From: Bradyrhizobium sp. NDS-1
GTDB lineage: Bacteria > Pseudomonadota > Alphaproteobacteria > Rhizobiales > Xanthobacteraceae
Length of the DNA: 64,000 bases
Assembly: GCF_032918005.1 (NCBI RefSeq)
Contig: NZ_CP136628.1
Coordinates: 310,001-374,000, forward strand
Direction: 5' to 3'
The translations under genes were made by a program, and so were the position numbers. Below are positions 28,284 through 36,691 of the stretch, one piece after another. Under the pieces are notes generated by a model. That model was given only the letters and a program-made list of their open reading frames with translations. It had not been told where the DNA came from and did not search any database. Positions within the stretch are counted from its first letter, which is position 1. Each line of letters starts with the position of its first letter.

Positions 28284-28678
28284 CGTCCGCCTCCGATCGC
28301 ATAAGCGATGATCCAGACCAGCACCGTCAACGCGATGCCGCCGATCAGCGCGCCCCAGGTCAGTGCTTCCCGCTCATTGGGTTTGAAGCCGTAGCCGAGG
28401 TCCCAGACGAAATGCCGGATGCCGCTGAGCATATGGTGCATCAGCGCCCAGGTGTAGCCGAACACGATCAGCCGGCCGATGATGCTGCCGGCGAAGGCCT
28501 GGACATGGGCATAGGCGGCCGGGCCGGAGGCCGCCGCAACCAGCCACCAGACCAGCAGCAGGGTTCCGACATAGAGGGCAATGCCGGTGGCGCGATGGAT
28601 GATGGACAGGGCCATCGTCAGCGTCCAGCGGTACACTTGCATGTGTGGCGAGAGCGGTCGTTCGATCCGTGCGGTCAT
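28280..28678 (-). CDS. sdhC: Succinate dehydrogenase cytochrome b556 subunit C
   Basis: 132 residues beginning MTARIERPLSPHMQVYRW, the classic SdhC N-terminus. SIIHRATGIAL carries the conserved Ser and Arg of the quinone site and WALMHHMLSGIRHFVWD the haem ligand His. Three transmembrane segments. It is the first gene of sdhCDAB; its promoter should lie in the roughly 500-base region upstream, which also contains a palindromic operator candidate. Confidence 0.94.
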   Translation of the reverse strand: MTARIERPLSPHMQVYRWTLTMALSIIHRATGIALYVGTLLLVWWLVAAASGPAAYAHVQAFAGSIIGRLIVFGYTWALMHHMLSGIRHFVWDLGYGFKPNEREALTWGALIGGIALTVLVWIIAYAIGGGR

Positions 28679-29182
28679 GGGCTTTGATGTTGTGTGGCGG
28701 CCCAGCGGGGGGCGCGCGGGGATCGGAAAGGTCGGCTCTATTTACGGAGTCGATTTCGCTCGCGCAATCACCAATTCGCCATAAATCGAACGCCGGTTCA
28801 GCTCTAGAGCGTTGATGAAACAAGGCCAATCAGGGGCTTGGTATACCAAGGCCTCAGTCCGCCAAGAAAGGAGTGATTTTATTTTCACTTCTTATGGGAC
28901 GTCGAGACACATTGAAATTATTGTTGGAACGCCTCTAAGCGAGCCGGCTTGCGTGTCGCTCGAGCCGGTGAGCTCGTGACGTCGGAGGCGGCCTGAACCA
29001 CTCCCAATGCGAGCGCCAATTCCGCCATGCGCACCGATTTTCCGCGCGACGGCGGATATGCGCAGCCTGCATCCCACCCAAGACGGTTGGCACGGCGTGT
29101 CGACCCGGAAAGACAGATCTCCTAGAGCTGGCCCCGCGGCCGAATCCGACCAATCTTCGGAGGTGCTGGCAGGGCAGGCCGG
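28679..29182. other. 504-base intergenic region between sdhC and the TauE gene
   Basis: Both flanking genes read outward, so it should hold both promoters. I see a palindrome at 28837-28850, a GCTCTAGAGC palindrome at 28801-28810 and a locally AT-rich stretch near 28860-28930. No convincing ORF or RNA gene; short frames on either strand lack ribosome sites. Confidence 0.6.
28837..28850. promoter_or_regulatory. Palindromic operator candidate, GntR-like
   Basis: CTTGGTATACCAAG is a perfect 14-bp palindrome. The core TTGGTATACCAA resembles sites of FadR-subfamily GntR regulators (for example PdhR, ATTGGTATGACCAAT). It lies about 160 bases before sdhC and 330 before the TauE gene, so the regulated gene is unclear. 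No GntR gene is in this window. Confidence 0.5.
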
Positions 29183-30043
29183 GTGATTGCAGGTCTTGAA
29201 ATCAGGGAGATCATCGAGCTCGCGCTGTTGCTGATCGCAACGGGTGCGCTTTCAGGATTTCTGGCCGGCGTGTTCGGCATCGGCGGCGGCGCGATTCTGG
29301 TGCCCGTGCTCTACGAATGTTTCCGCATCGTTGGCGTGCCCCTGGAGGTGCGGATGCCGCTCTGCATCGGCACCTCGCTTGCCATCATCATCCCGACTTC
29401 GCTTCGCTCGTTCCAGGCGCATTACCGGCGCGGCGCGGTCGACATGGCGATCCTCCGCCTGTGGTGGCTGCCGATCGTCCTCGGCGTCACTGCCGGCAGT
29501 GTGGTGGCACGCTACGCACCGGAACGGCTATTCAAGATCGTGTTCGTCTGTGTCGCCTATGCCGCCGCGGCGCGGCTGATCTTCGCGCGTGAGACCTGGA
29601 AGCTCGGTGGTGACATGCCGAAGGGGCTGTTGATGCGCGCCTACGGCTTCTGCGTCGGCATTCTCTCGACCTTGATGGGCATCGGCGGCGGCCTGTTCTC
29701 GAACCTGCTGATGACCTTCTACGGCCGCCCCATCCACCAGGCGGTCGCGACCTCGTCGGCGCTGGCGGTGCTGATCTCGATCCCCGGCGCGCTCGGATAC
29801 ATCTATGCCGGCTGGCCCGCGGCGACGACCTATCCAGCCGTCGCAGCGCTGCAAATCCCGTTCGCGCTCGGCTATGTCTCGTTGATCGGCGCCGCGCTGG
29901 TCATGCCGATGAGCCTCGTCACGGCGCCGCTGGGGGTGAGAGCCGCGCATGCCATGTCGAAGCGCACGCTGGAGGTCGCGTTCGGGTGCTATTTGTTTAT
30001 CGTCGGCAGCAGGTTCGTGATGAGTTTGGTGGGTGGGCAGTAG
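29183..30043 (+). CDS. Sulfite exporter TauE/SafE family protein
   Basis: 286 residues with about eight hydrophobic segments and the two characteristic repeats (GVFGIGGGAILVPVLY near 29-44 and LMGIGGGLFSNLLM near 162-175). The family moves sulfite, sulfoacetate or organic anions across the inner membrane. The GTG start at 29183 is chosen by frame and by the first hydrophobic helix; no strong ribosome site precedes it. No sulfonate gene adjoins it, though a sulfite-oxidase-fold gene is 5 kb downstream. Confidence 0.85.
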   Translation: MIAGLEIREIIELALLLIATGALSGFLAGVFGIGGGAILVPVLYECFRIVGVPLEVRMPLCIGTSLAIIIPTSLRSFQAHYRRGAVDMAILRLWWLPIVLGVTAGSVVARYAPERLFKIVFVCVAYAAAARLIFARETWKLGGDMPKGLLMRAYGFCVGILSTLMGIGGGLFSNLLMTFYGRPIHQAVATSSALAVLISIPGALGYIYAGWPAATTYPAVAALQIPFALGYVSLIGAALVMPMSLVTAPLGVRAAHAMSKRTLEVAFGCYLFIVGSRFVMSLVGGQ

Positions 30044-30056
30044 TCGCCGCAAGCTC

Positions 30057-30144
30057 CGTCATTGCGAGCGCAGCGAAGCAATCCAGGCTGCCTCCGCGGA
30101 AAGTTCCTGGATTGCTTCGTCGCAAGGGCTCCTCGCAATGACGG
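30057..30144. repeat. Intergenic palindromic repeat, family B
   Basis: CGTCATTGCGAGCGCAGCG at the left, CTCCTCGCAATGACGG at the right, with inner AAGCAATCCAGG and CCTGGATTGCTTCG. It lies between convergent genes and may serve as a bidirectional termination structure. Confidence 0.85.
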
Positions 30145-30161
30145 CGAGAGAACGGGACCCC

Positions 30162-31691
30162 TCACCTCTTCGCGTAAATATCCTTGTACGTATCCCGCAG
30201 CACGTTCTTCTGCACCTTGCCCATGGTATTTCGCGGCAGCTCGTCGACGACGAAGACGCGCTTGGGCATTTTGAACTTGGCGAGACGGCCATCGAGTGCC
30301 TTCAGCACCGCGGCTTCGGTGACATCCGCGCCCTTGTTGCAGACCAGCACGGCCGTGACGCCCTCGCCGAAATCGGCATGCGGCACGCCGATCACTGCGG
30401 ATTCGATCACGCCGGGCATGGCGTCAATCTCGCTCTCGATCTCCTTGGGATAGACGTTGAAGCCGCCCGATATGACCAGATCTTTGCCGCGTCCGAGAAT
30501 GTGGACGTAGCCCTTGGTGTCGATCTTGCCGAGGTCGCCCGTGATGAAGAAGCCGTCGTCGCGGAATTCGGCCTTGGTCTTCTCCGGCATGCGCCAATAG
30601 CCCTTGAAGACGTTCGGGCCCCTCACCTCGATCATGCCGATGTTTTCGCGCGGCAGCTCCTTCCCCGTCTCGGGGTCGGTCACGCGCACGGAGACGCCGG
30701 GCAGCGGAAAGCCGACGGCGCCGGGTACACGCTCGCCGTCGTAAGGGTTCGACGTGTTCATGTTGGTCTCGGTCATGCCGTAGCGCTCGAGCACCGCATG
30801 CCCGGTGCGCGCCGACCATTCGCGATGGGTCTCGGCCAGCAGCGGCGCCGAGCCCGAGATGAACAGCCGCATGTGTTTGGTGGTGTCGCGCGACAGTGCG
30901 GGATGTTGCAGAAGTCGCGTGTAGAAGGTCGGCACGCCCATCAGCACGGTGGCGCGCGACATCAGCTTGATGATCAGATCCGGATCGAGCTTCGGCAGGA
31001 AGATCATCGAGGCGCGTGCGAACAACGTCACGTTGGTCGCCACGAACAGCCCGTGGGTGTGATAGATCGGCAGCGCGTGGATCAGCACGTCCTTGTCGGT
31101 GAAACGCCAGTAGCCGACGAGCGAGAGCGAGTTCGACGCCAGATTGTCGTGGCTTAGCATCGCGCCCTTGGAACGCCCTGTGGTGCCCGAGGTGTAGAGG
31201 ATCGCGGCGAGATCGTCGTTCGCCCGCGCCACGGTCGCGAACTCGTGGCTGGCCTTGTCGGCGGCCTCCGTCAGCGAGCCTTTGCCGTCCGGCCCGAGCG
31301 TCTCGACCCTGGCCTTCACCTTGGCGGCGATCGGGGCGAGCCCTTCCGCCTTCGAGGGATCGCAGACCACGAGTGACGGCTCCGCATCGCCGATGAAGTA
31401 GTCGAGCTCGTTCAGCGTGTAGGCCGTATTCAGCGGCAGATAGACCGCGCCGGCCCTGACCGTGCCGAGATACAGCACGATGTTGGCGACGGACTTCTCC
31501 ACCTGCACCGCGACGCGGTCGCCCGGCTTCACGCCGCGCGCGACCAGCACATTCGCCATCTGCCCCGCCCGCGCGATCAAATCGCCATAGCTGATATGAG
31601 CGCCGTCATGCGTCTCGATCGCGAGGCGCCTTGGATCGTCCAGGCCGTCGAACAGGCGGGAAAACAGATTGGCGTTAGCTGCAGGGTTCAT
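30162..31691 (-). CDS. matB: Malonyl-CoA synthetase (acyl-CoA ligase)
   Basis: 509 residues from ATG 31691; a longer frame continues to 32003 over the divergent gene and is rejected. ILYTSGTTGRSKGAML is the AMP-binding P-loop, YGMTETNMNTSNPY and DGFFITGDLG the next motifs, and GKVQKNVLRD holds the catalytic Lys. Overall motif pattern and 509-residue length match rhizobial MatB, which activates malonate to malonyl-CoA; 4-coumarate or other short ligases are alternatives. Divergent from the SDR gene, 115 bases away. Confidence 0.82.
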   Translation of the reverse strand: MNPAANANLFSRLFDGLDDPRRLAIETHDGAHISYGDLIARAGQMANVLVARGVKPGDRVAVQVEKSVANIVLYLGTVRAGAVYLPLNTAYTLNELDYFIGDAEPSLVVCDPSKAEGLAPIAAKVKARVETLGPDGKGSLTEAADKASHEFATVARANDDLAAILYTSGTTGRSKGAMLSHDNLASNSLSLVGYWRFTDKDVLIHALPIYHTHGLFVATNVTLFARASMIFLPKLDPDLIIKLMSRATVLMGVPTFYTRLLQHPALSRDTTKHMRLFISGSAPLLAETHREWSARTGHAVLERYGMTETNMNTSNPYDGERVPGAVGFPLPGVSVRVTDPETGKELPRENIGMIEVRGPNVFKGYWRMPEKTKAEFRDDGFFITGDLGKIDTKGYVHILGRGKDLVISGGFNVYPKEIESEIDAMPGVIESAVIGVPHADFGEGVTAVLVCNKGADVTEAAVLKALDGRLAKFKMPKRVFVVDELPRNTMGKVQKNVLRDTYKDIYAKR

Positions 31692-31806
31692 GCAAGATTT
31701 CCTCGACCGCAGGGACTTGTACGACAAGGCTTGTTGGACAAGGCCGGTCAAAACCGAGGGCTGGATTAGCAAAAACCGCCCCGACGAAGCAACGGAGACA
31801 GTTTGC

Positions 31807-32568
31807 ATGACCAAGAACGGGAAACGCGTGGCCTGGGTGACGGGCGGTGGCAGCGGGATCGGGGAGGCCGGCGCCGAGGCGCTGGCTGCCGACGGCTGGA
31901 CGGTGGTGGTCTCGGGCCGGCGAAAGGACGCCCTGGATACCGTGGTTGCGAAGATCACCAAGGCCGGCGGGGCGGCCGAGGCCATTGCGCTGGATGTGTC
32001 CAACGCCAGTGCGGCCCAGAAGGCCGCCGATCAGATCGTCGCAAGGCACGGCCGCATCGACCTCCTGGTCAACAATGCCGGCATCAATGTCCCCAAGCGG
32101 AGCTGGCAGGACATGGAACTGGAGGGCTGGGACAGGCTGGTCCAGGTCAATCTCAATGGCGTGCTCTACTGCATGCGCGCGGTGCTGCCGACGATGCGCA
32201 AGCAGCAGGACGGCGCGATCATCAACGTCTCGTCCCGGGCCGGCCGCCACGTCTCCAAGATGCCGGGCCCGGCCTACACCACGACCAAGCATGCGGTGCT
32301 GGCGCTGACCCATTCGTTCAACATGGACGAATGCGTCAACGGCCTGCGCGCCTGCTGCCTGATGCCGGGCGAGGTGGCGACGCCGATCCTGAAGCTGCGT
32401 CCGGTGGTGCCGAGCGAGGACGAGCAGGCCAGGATGCTGCAATCCGAAGATCTCGGCCGCACCATCGCGTTCATCGCCAGCATGCCGGCGCGCGTTTGCA
32501 TCAACGAGGTGCTGATCAGCCCGACGCATAATCGCGGTTTCATTCAGACGCCGAACAACAGGGATTGA
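31807..32568 (+). CDS. SDR family oxidoreductase
   Basis: 253 residues from ATG 31807, preceded by GGAG at about nine bases. TGGGSGIGEA binds NAD(P), NNAG follows, and the catalytic set is Ser in NVSSRAG, Tyr and Lys in YTTTKHAV. The C-terminal MPGEVATPIL and the NEVLISPTHNRGF end resemble the clavaldehyde/serine 3-dehydrogenase-like classical SDRs. Substrate unknown. It is divergent from matB; a joint role in malonate use is possible but unproven. Confidence 0.85.
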   Translation: MTKNGKRVAWVTGGGSGIGEAGAEALAADGWTVVVSGRRKDALDTVVAKITKAGGAAEAIALDVSNASAAQKAADQIVARHGRIDLLVNNAGINVPKRSWQDMELEGWDRLVQVNLNGVLYCMRAVLPTMRKQQDGAIINVSSRAGRHVSKMPGPAYTTTKHAVLALTHSFNMDECVNGLRACCLMPGEVATPILKLRPVVPSEDEQARMLQSEDLGRTIAFIASMPARVCINEVLISPTHNRGFIQTPNNRD

Positions 32569-32597
32569 GGCGGGCAGATCCCTCGTCAAACTCTATT

Positions 32598-32748
32598 CGT
32601 CGTCCCGGGGCGCGACGCAAGTCGCGAACCCGGGACCCATAACCACAGGGAGAAGTCGTCGCACACGACGGGTCACTCCGAGTCTTCGCCAAACATTTTC
32701 CTGTGGTTATGGGTCCCGGATCTGCGCTGCGCTTGTCCGGGACGACGG
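32598..32748. repeat. Intergenic repeat, family C
   Basis: CGTCGTCCCGGGGCGCGACG at the left and GCTTGTCCGGGACGACGG at the right; inner arms GGGACCCATAACCACAGG and CCTGTGGTTATGGGTCCC are inverted. The inner module recurs at 54043 and 62182, with TCTTCGCCAAAC also shared with 62182. Confidence 0.88.
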
Positions 32749-32826
32749 CTGAGCGCGCCGCGCGCTCGCCCGCGTCACACGAACACGCCGGCCCATAGTT
32801 TCACGCATCACAAAGAATTTTTCTCC

Positions 32827-32854
32827 GAAACCGCATCGCGAACCCTCTCGTAGT
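32827..32854 (+). promoter_or_regulatory. ECF-sigma-type promoter candidate for the fasciclin gene
   Basis: GAAACC, a 16-base spacer, then CGTAGT. The GGAACC/CGTxx pattern with this spacing is seen at several extracytoplasmic-function sigma promoters. It would give a leader of about 100 bases. No sigma gene is in the window, so this is tentative. Confidence 0.35.
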
Positions 32855-32963
32855 TCGGTCCAACGACGGCACTGCTGCATCACTCCTCAACTGTCGCAGT
32901 CGCCGTTGTTGCCCCAACTCAACGCCGGCGATCGCCGGCGCCAATTCAATCGGGAGATCCTCC

Positions 32964-33518
32964 ATGTCGAAGCGCATTGCCTATCTCGCTGCCGCCGCCT
33001 TCAGCGCCCTGGCCATCACCGCGACCGTCGTCGCGCCCGTCAGCGCCGAGGAGAAGACCGTCATGGTCGGCGGCGCCGCGATGTTCCCGTCCAAGAACAT
33101 CGTCCAGAACGCGGTCAACTCGAAGGACCACACCACGCTGGTCGCGGCGGTCAAGGCCGCGGGCCTGGTGCCGACGCTGGAAGGTAAGGGTCCGTTCACG
33201 GTGTTCGCGCCGACCAACGCCGCCTTCGGCAAGCTGCCGGCCGGCACCGTCGACAATCTGGTCAAGCCCGAGAACAAGGCGACTCTGACCAAGATCCTCA
33301 CCTACCATGTCGTGCCCGGCAAGCTCGCGGCCTCCGACCTCACCGAGGGCAAGAAGCTGAAGACCGCCGAGGGGGAGGAGCTGACGGTCAAGAAGATGGA
33401 CGGCAAGACCTGGATCGTCGATGCCAAGGGCGGCACCTCCATGGTGACGATCTCCAACGTCAACCAGTCCAACGGTGTCATCCACGTGATCGACACCGTG
33501 CTGATGCCGGCGACGTAA
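32964..33518 (+). CDS. Secreted fasciclin (FAS1) domain protein
   Basis: 184 residues. A signal peptide ends near PVSAEEK (about 30). The FAS1 domain follows with KGPFTVFAPTNAAFGKLP near 73-90, LTKILTYHVVPGKL near 111-124 and NGVIHVIDTVLMP at the end. Single-domain bacterial FAS1 proteins are periplasmic or extracellular adhesion-like proteins, often stress regulated. A strong terminator follows and the ATG is preceded by GGGAGATCC. Monocistronic. Confidence 0.92.
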   Translation: MSKRIAYLAAAAFSALAITATVVAPVSAEEKTVMVGGAAMFPSKNIVQNAVNSKDHTTLVAAVKAAGLVPTLEGKGPFTVFAPTNAAFGKLPAGTVDNLVKPENKATLTKILTYHVVPGKLAASDLTEGKKLKTAEGEELTVKKMDGKTWIVDAKGGTSMVTISNVNQSNGVIHVIDTVLMPAT

Positions 33519-33562
33519 CCCCGCGCGATCCCGTTTCATCCCCGACAGGATGCTTCGAGACG

Positions 33563-33592
33563 GCGAGCCGGGGGTGCCCGGCTCGCTTTTTT
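33563..33592 (+). terminator. Rho-independent terminator after the fasciclin gene
   Basis: GCGAGCCGGG, loop GGTG, CCCGGCTCGC followed by six T. A textbook terminator with a perfect 10-bp stem, about 45 bases after the stop. Confidence 0.93.
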
Positions 33593-33699
33593 GTGACCAC
33601 GATGGCCTCACGGTATCGATTCGATGCCGGACAGGGCGTAACGAAAGCCGGAATATCGGCGTATAATTGCCGTCACACGACGTTCAGGACGGAACCACC

Positions 33700-34329
33700 A
33701 TGGCGAGCCTCACAGTCTCCGACGAGCAGGTCAGGGCGACCCCGGCCAAAGTGATCCAGCCGGCCTGGGTCCGCATCATGCACTGGGTCAACGCGTTTGC
33801 CATGATCCTGATGATCCTGTCGGGCTGGCAGATCTACAACGCCTCGCCGCTGTTCGGCTTCACCTTCCCGCGCGAATACACGCTGGGCGGCTGGCTCGGC
33901 GGCGGCCTGCTCTGGCACTTTGCGGCGATGTGGCTGCTGATGATCAACGGCCTCGCTTATCTCGTCACCGGTTTCGCCACCGGCCGCTTCGCCAAGAAAC
34001 TGCTCCCGATCACACCGTCAGGTGTGCTCCACGACGTCAGGGCGGCCCTGACCTTCAAGCTCGGCCATGACGATCTCACCGTTTACAATTACGTGCAACG
34101 CCTTCTCTATGCCGGCATCATCGTGGTCGGCGTGCTGATCGTGCTGTCGGGCCTTGCGATATGGAAGCCGGTGCAGCTCTATTATCTCGTCATGCTGTTC
34201 GGCGACTATCCGGCCGCGCGCTACGTGCACTTCTTCTGCATGGCCGCGATCTGCGCTTTCCTTGTCATCCACGTCCTGCTCGCGCTGCTGGTGCCGAAGA
34301 GCCTGCGTGCGATGATCATCGGTCGTTGA
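33700..34329 (+). CDS. Cytochrome b561-like membrane subunit paired with the molybdoenzyme
   Basis: 209 residues with four hydrophobic segments (about 26-48, 70-93, 138-160 and 180-200). Paired histidines (IMHWVN near 27, LWHFAAMW near 71, YVHFFCM near 178 and LVIHVLLAL near 190) are likely ligands of two b haems. ATG 33700 is used, not the upstream 33667 frame start. It precedes the Mo-enzyme by 13 bases, so it should be the quinone-linked electron partner, as in YedZ/MsrQ-like or thiosulfate reductase b systems. Confidence 0.85.
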   Translation: MASLTVSDEQVRATPAKVIQPAWVRIMHWVNAFAMILMILSGWQIYNASPLFGFTFPREYTLGGWLGGGLLWHFAAMWLLMINGLAYLVTGFATGRFAKKLLPITPSGVLHDVRAALTFKLGHDDLTVYNYVQRLLYAGIIVVGVLIVLSGLAIWKPVQLYYLVMLFGDYPAARYVHFFCMAAICAFLVIHVLLALLVPKSLRAMIIGR

Positions 34330-34342
34330 GCGGAGAAGAGCC

Positions 34343-35125
34343 ATGGCCAAGCGTTCATTTCTGATCCCCGGCGTCGACAAGCGGCTCCTGATCAAGGATT
34401 CCATCAAGACCATGCCCGACGTCACCCGCCGCCGCTTCATCGCGGGCGGCGCCAGTCTGGGGGCGCTGACCCTGCTCACCGGCTGCGACGTGATTGATTC
34501 CTCTTCGGCGGAAACCATGCTGGCGAAGGTCTCGAAGTTCAACGACGCGGTGCAGGCCTTCATCTTCAATCCCGACGCGCTGGCGCCGACCTTTCCCGAA
34601 AGCGCGATCACGAAACCGTTCCCGTTCAACGCCTATTACGATCTCGACGACGCGCCCGACATCGACGGCAAAGACTGGAAGCTCGAGGTGCGCGGTCTCG
34701 TCGACAACAAGAAGTCATGGACGCTGGACGAGCTCCATAAGCTTCCGCAGGTCACGCAGATCACGCGTCACATCTGCGTCGAGGGCTGGAGCGCGATCGG
34801 CAGCTGGACCGGCACGCCCATGCGCGATTTCCTCAATCTGATCGGCGCCGACACGCGCGCCAAATACGTCTGGTTCCAGTGCGCCGACAAGGACGGCTAC
34901 AATTCGCCGCTCGACATGCGCAGCGCGCTGCATCCGCAGACCCAGATGACGTTCAAATATGCGGGCGAGATTTTGCCGCGCGCCTACGGCTTCCCGATGA
35001 AGATCCGCGTGCCCACGAAACTCGGCTTCAAGAACCCGAAATACGTGGTCTCGATGGAAGTCACCAACGACTACAAGGGCGGCTATTGGGAAGACCAGGG
35101 GTACAATTCGTTTAGCGGGAGCTGA
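34343..35125 (+). CDS. Molybdopterin-dependent oxidoreductase, sulfite-oxidase fold, Tat-exported
   Basis: 260 residues. RRRFIAGGASLGALTLLTGC near 29-48 is a twin-arginine signal with a lipobox-like cysteine, so the product may be a lipoprotein. The Mo-binding Cys is in RHICVEGWSAIGSWTG, followed by DGYNSPLDM and the GFPMKIRVP motif. The family includes MsrP (methionine sulfoxide reductase) and sulfite dehydrogenases. With its b-type partner it forms a two-gene redox unit facing the periplasm. The substrate is unknown. Confidence 0.87.
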   Translation: MAKRSFLIPGVDKRLLIKDSIKTMPDVTRRRFIAGGASLGALTLLTGCDVIDSSSAETMLAKVSKFNDAVQAFIFNPDALAPTFPESAITKPFPFNAYYDLDDAPDIDGKDWKLEVRGLVDNKKSWTLDELHKLPQVTQITRHICVEGWSAIGSWTGTPMRDFLNLIGADTRAKYVWFQCADKDGYNSPLDMRSALHPQTQMTFKYAGEILPRAYGFPMKIRVPTKLGFKNPKYVVSMEVTNDYKGGYWEDQGYNSFSGS

Positions 35126-35133
35126 TTGAGGCA

Positions 35134-35256
35134 GTCATTCCGGGGCTCGCGAAGCGAGAGCCCGGAATCCATCGGGCCGCAGTACCGGTGGATGAATGGA
35201 TTCTCGGATGCGCAATTGCGCATCATAGTTCGCGCTACGCGCGCCCCGGAATGACA
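35134..35256. repeat. Intergenic palindromic repeat, family A
   Basis: GTCATTCCGGGGCTCGCG at the left and CGCGCCCCGGAATGAC at the right; a GCGCAATTGCGC palindrome lies inside. It sits between convergent genes. Confidence 0.85.
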
Positions 35257-35258
35257 AC

Positions 35259-36446
35259 CTAGCCCGGCCCCACCTTCCGCTGGCACAGCGCCGCCACCGC
35301 GCCGAGCGCCAGCAGTGCCGCCGAGACATTCAGCGCGTAGCTAAGGCTCCCCAGTGCATCCGTGATTGCGCCGACCGCGATCGGTCCGAGCGTCTGGCCG
35401 ACACCGAACGAGATCGTCATCGCCGCGATTGCGGTCGGCCACACCTCCGGCGGGTAGTTGAAGCGGACGAAGGCGGTGGTCGAGCCGACCACGGCGAAGA
35501 AGGCGACGCCGAACACCACCGCGGAGATCGCGAGCAAGGCCGGCGAATGTCCTAACATCGGCAGGGCCGCACCCAGCGCGTTGGTGCCGAGAATGATGGC
35601 CGTGGCAAGCCCGCCGCGATCGAGCGCCAGCACGCCGCGCCAGGCCCAGGGCGTGACGAAAGCGCTGAGCCCGATCAGGCCCCAGAACGCGGCCTGCGCC
35701 GCGGCCCCACCGCCGCCGTCGCGGACATAGGCGATCATGAAAGTCATGTAGGCAATGTAGCCGGCGCCGAACAGGAAGTAGGCGGCCAGATAAATCAGCA
35801 CCGGCAGGATCGCGAACGAGGCGTTGCTGCCTTCGGAAAAGCGGACGCTGCTCTCGATGCGGATCAGAAACAGCGGGATCGTCATCGCGACAGACAGCAG
35901 CGTCAGCGCCCACCACACGATCCACCACGAGCCCGGACCGAAATATTGCAGCGTGAACGGCGCGATCAATCCGGAGGACAGAATCCCGATGCCCGGCCCG
36001 GCATAGAACAGGCTCAGCAGGAAATTGGCCCGCGCGGGCTGCGACTGCGCAATGGTGGCGGCCAATGCGCCGCCGGCGACGAAACCGGCCGCGGCGCCGA
36101 GACCCAGCACCAGGCGCGCCAGGCTCAGCGCGACGAAATTCCCGGTCAGCGCGCAGGTCGCGAGCGCGGCGACGCAGGCCACGGTTCCCAAGCGGATGGC
36201 CGCCGCCCAGCCGACGCGCTGGATCAGGCGGGACGCGATGAGCGCGCCCACGAGATAGCCGACGGCATTGATGGTATTCATGAATCCGGCCGCCGAGTAG
36301 GACCAGCCGAGGTCCTCCCGCATGTCCGGCAGCACCAGGGCATAGGCAAAACGGCCGATACCGAGCCCAACGGTGGCGGCCAGCGACAAGGTCAGGATCA
36401 GCCGCGCGGGATGCGCCTGTAGCGGGGGGCGGTCAGGGGCGTGCAA
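35259..36446 (-). CDS. MFS transporter, YbfB/YjiJ family
   Basis: 395 residues with about twelve hydrophobic segments; LGIGRFAYALVLPDM near the first helix and GYLVGALIASRL are typical of this MFS branch. Substrate unknown. The open frame extends to 36599, but that part overlaps a family-A repeat. TTG at 36446 is chosen because GGAG lies eight bases upstream and it begins LHAPDRPPLQ; GTG 36455 is an alternative. Divergent from leuB. Confidence 0.82.
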   Translation of the reverse strand: MHAPDRPPLQAHPARLILTLSLAATVGLGIGRFAYALVLPDMREDLGWSYSAAGFMNTINAVGYLVGALIASRLIQRVGWAAAIRLGTVACVAALATCALTGNFVALSLARLVLGLGAAAGFVAGGALAATIAQSQPARANFLLSLFYAGPGIGILSSGLIAPFTLQYFGPGSWWIVWWALTLLSVAMTIPLFLIRIESSVRFSEGSNASFAILPVLIYLAAYFLFGAGYIAYMTFMIAYVRDGGGGAAAQAAFWGLIGLSAFVTPWAWRGVLALDRGGLATAIILGTNALGAALPMLGHSPALLAISAVVFGVAFFAVVGSTTAFVRFNYPPEVWPTAIAAMTISFGVGQTLGPIAVGAITDALGSLSYALNVSAALLALGAVAALCQRKVGPG

Positions 36447-36560
36447 GGGAGGTACTCCGGCGGCTCGCAGTGTGGCAGGCCCCGCTCGCCTTGCACAGCC
36501 GCGCGGCGGCAATGGTGTCTTGCCAAGCGCGCAACGCCGCTCTAGCACTCCGGCCGAACC

Positions 36561-36666
36561 GTCATTCCGGGGCGCGCGAAGCGCGAGCCCGGAATCCATT
36601 TCCCCGCTTGCGCTGTGGCCTGATGGATTCCGGGCTCGCTCGCTTTGCTCGCGCCCCGGAATGACG
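36561..36666. repeat. Intergenic palindromic repeat, family A
   Basis: GTCATTCCGGGGCGCGCG at the left and CTCGCGCCCCGGAATGACG at the right, with inner GGAATCCATT and GATGGATTCC arms. It lies about 25 bases before leuB and could affect leuB expression. Confidence 0.87.
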
Positions 36667-36691
36667 AGAGAGGATCGAAAAGGAAACGACC

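Larger units (their letters stand above)
32569..32963. other. 395-base intergenic region before the fasciclin gene
   Basis: Holds a family-C repeat (32598-32748), an ECF-like promoter candidate (32827-32854) and then about 110 bases of leader with a GCCGGCGATCGCCGGC palindrome near 32924-32940. No ORF stands out. Confidence 0.6.

Noticed and set aside
28892..29077. 61-codon minus-strand ORF between sdhC and the TauE gene
   Set aside because: Composition and lack of a ribosome site suggest chance; no family resemblance.
36447..36599. Longer N-terminus for the MFS transporter
   Set aside because: It begins in a family-A repeat and lacks a ribosome site; TTG 36446 with GGAG is better.
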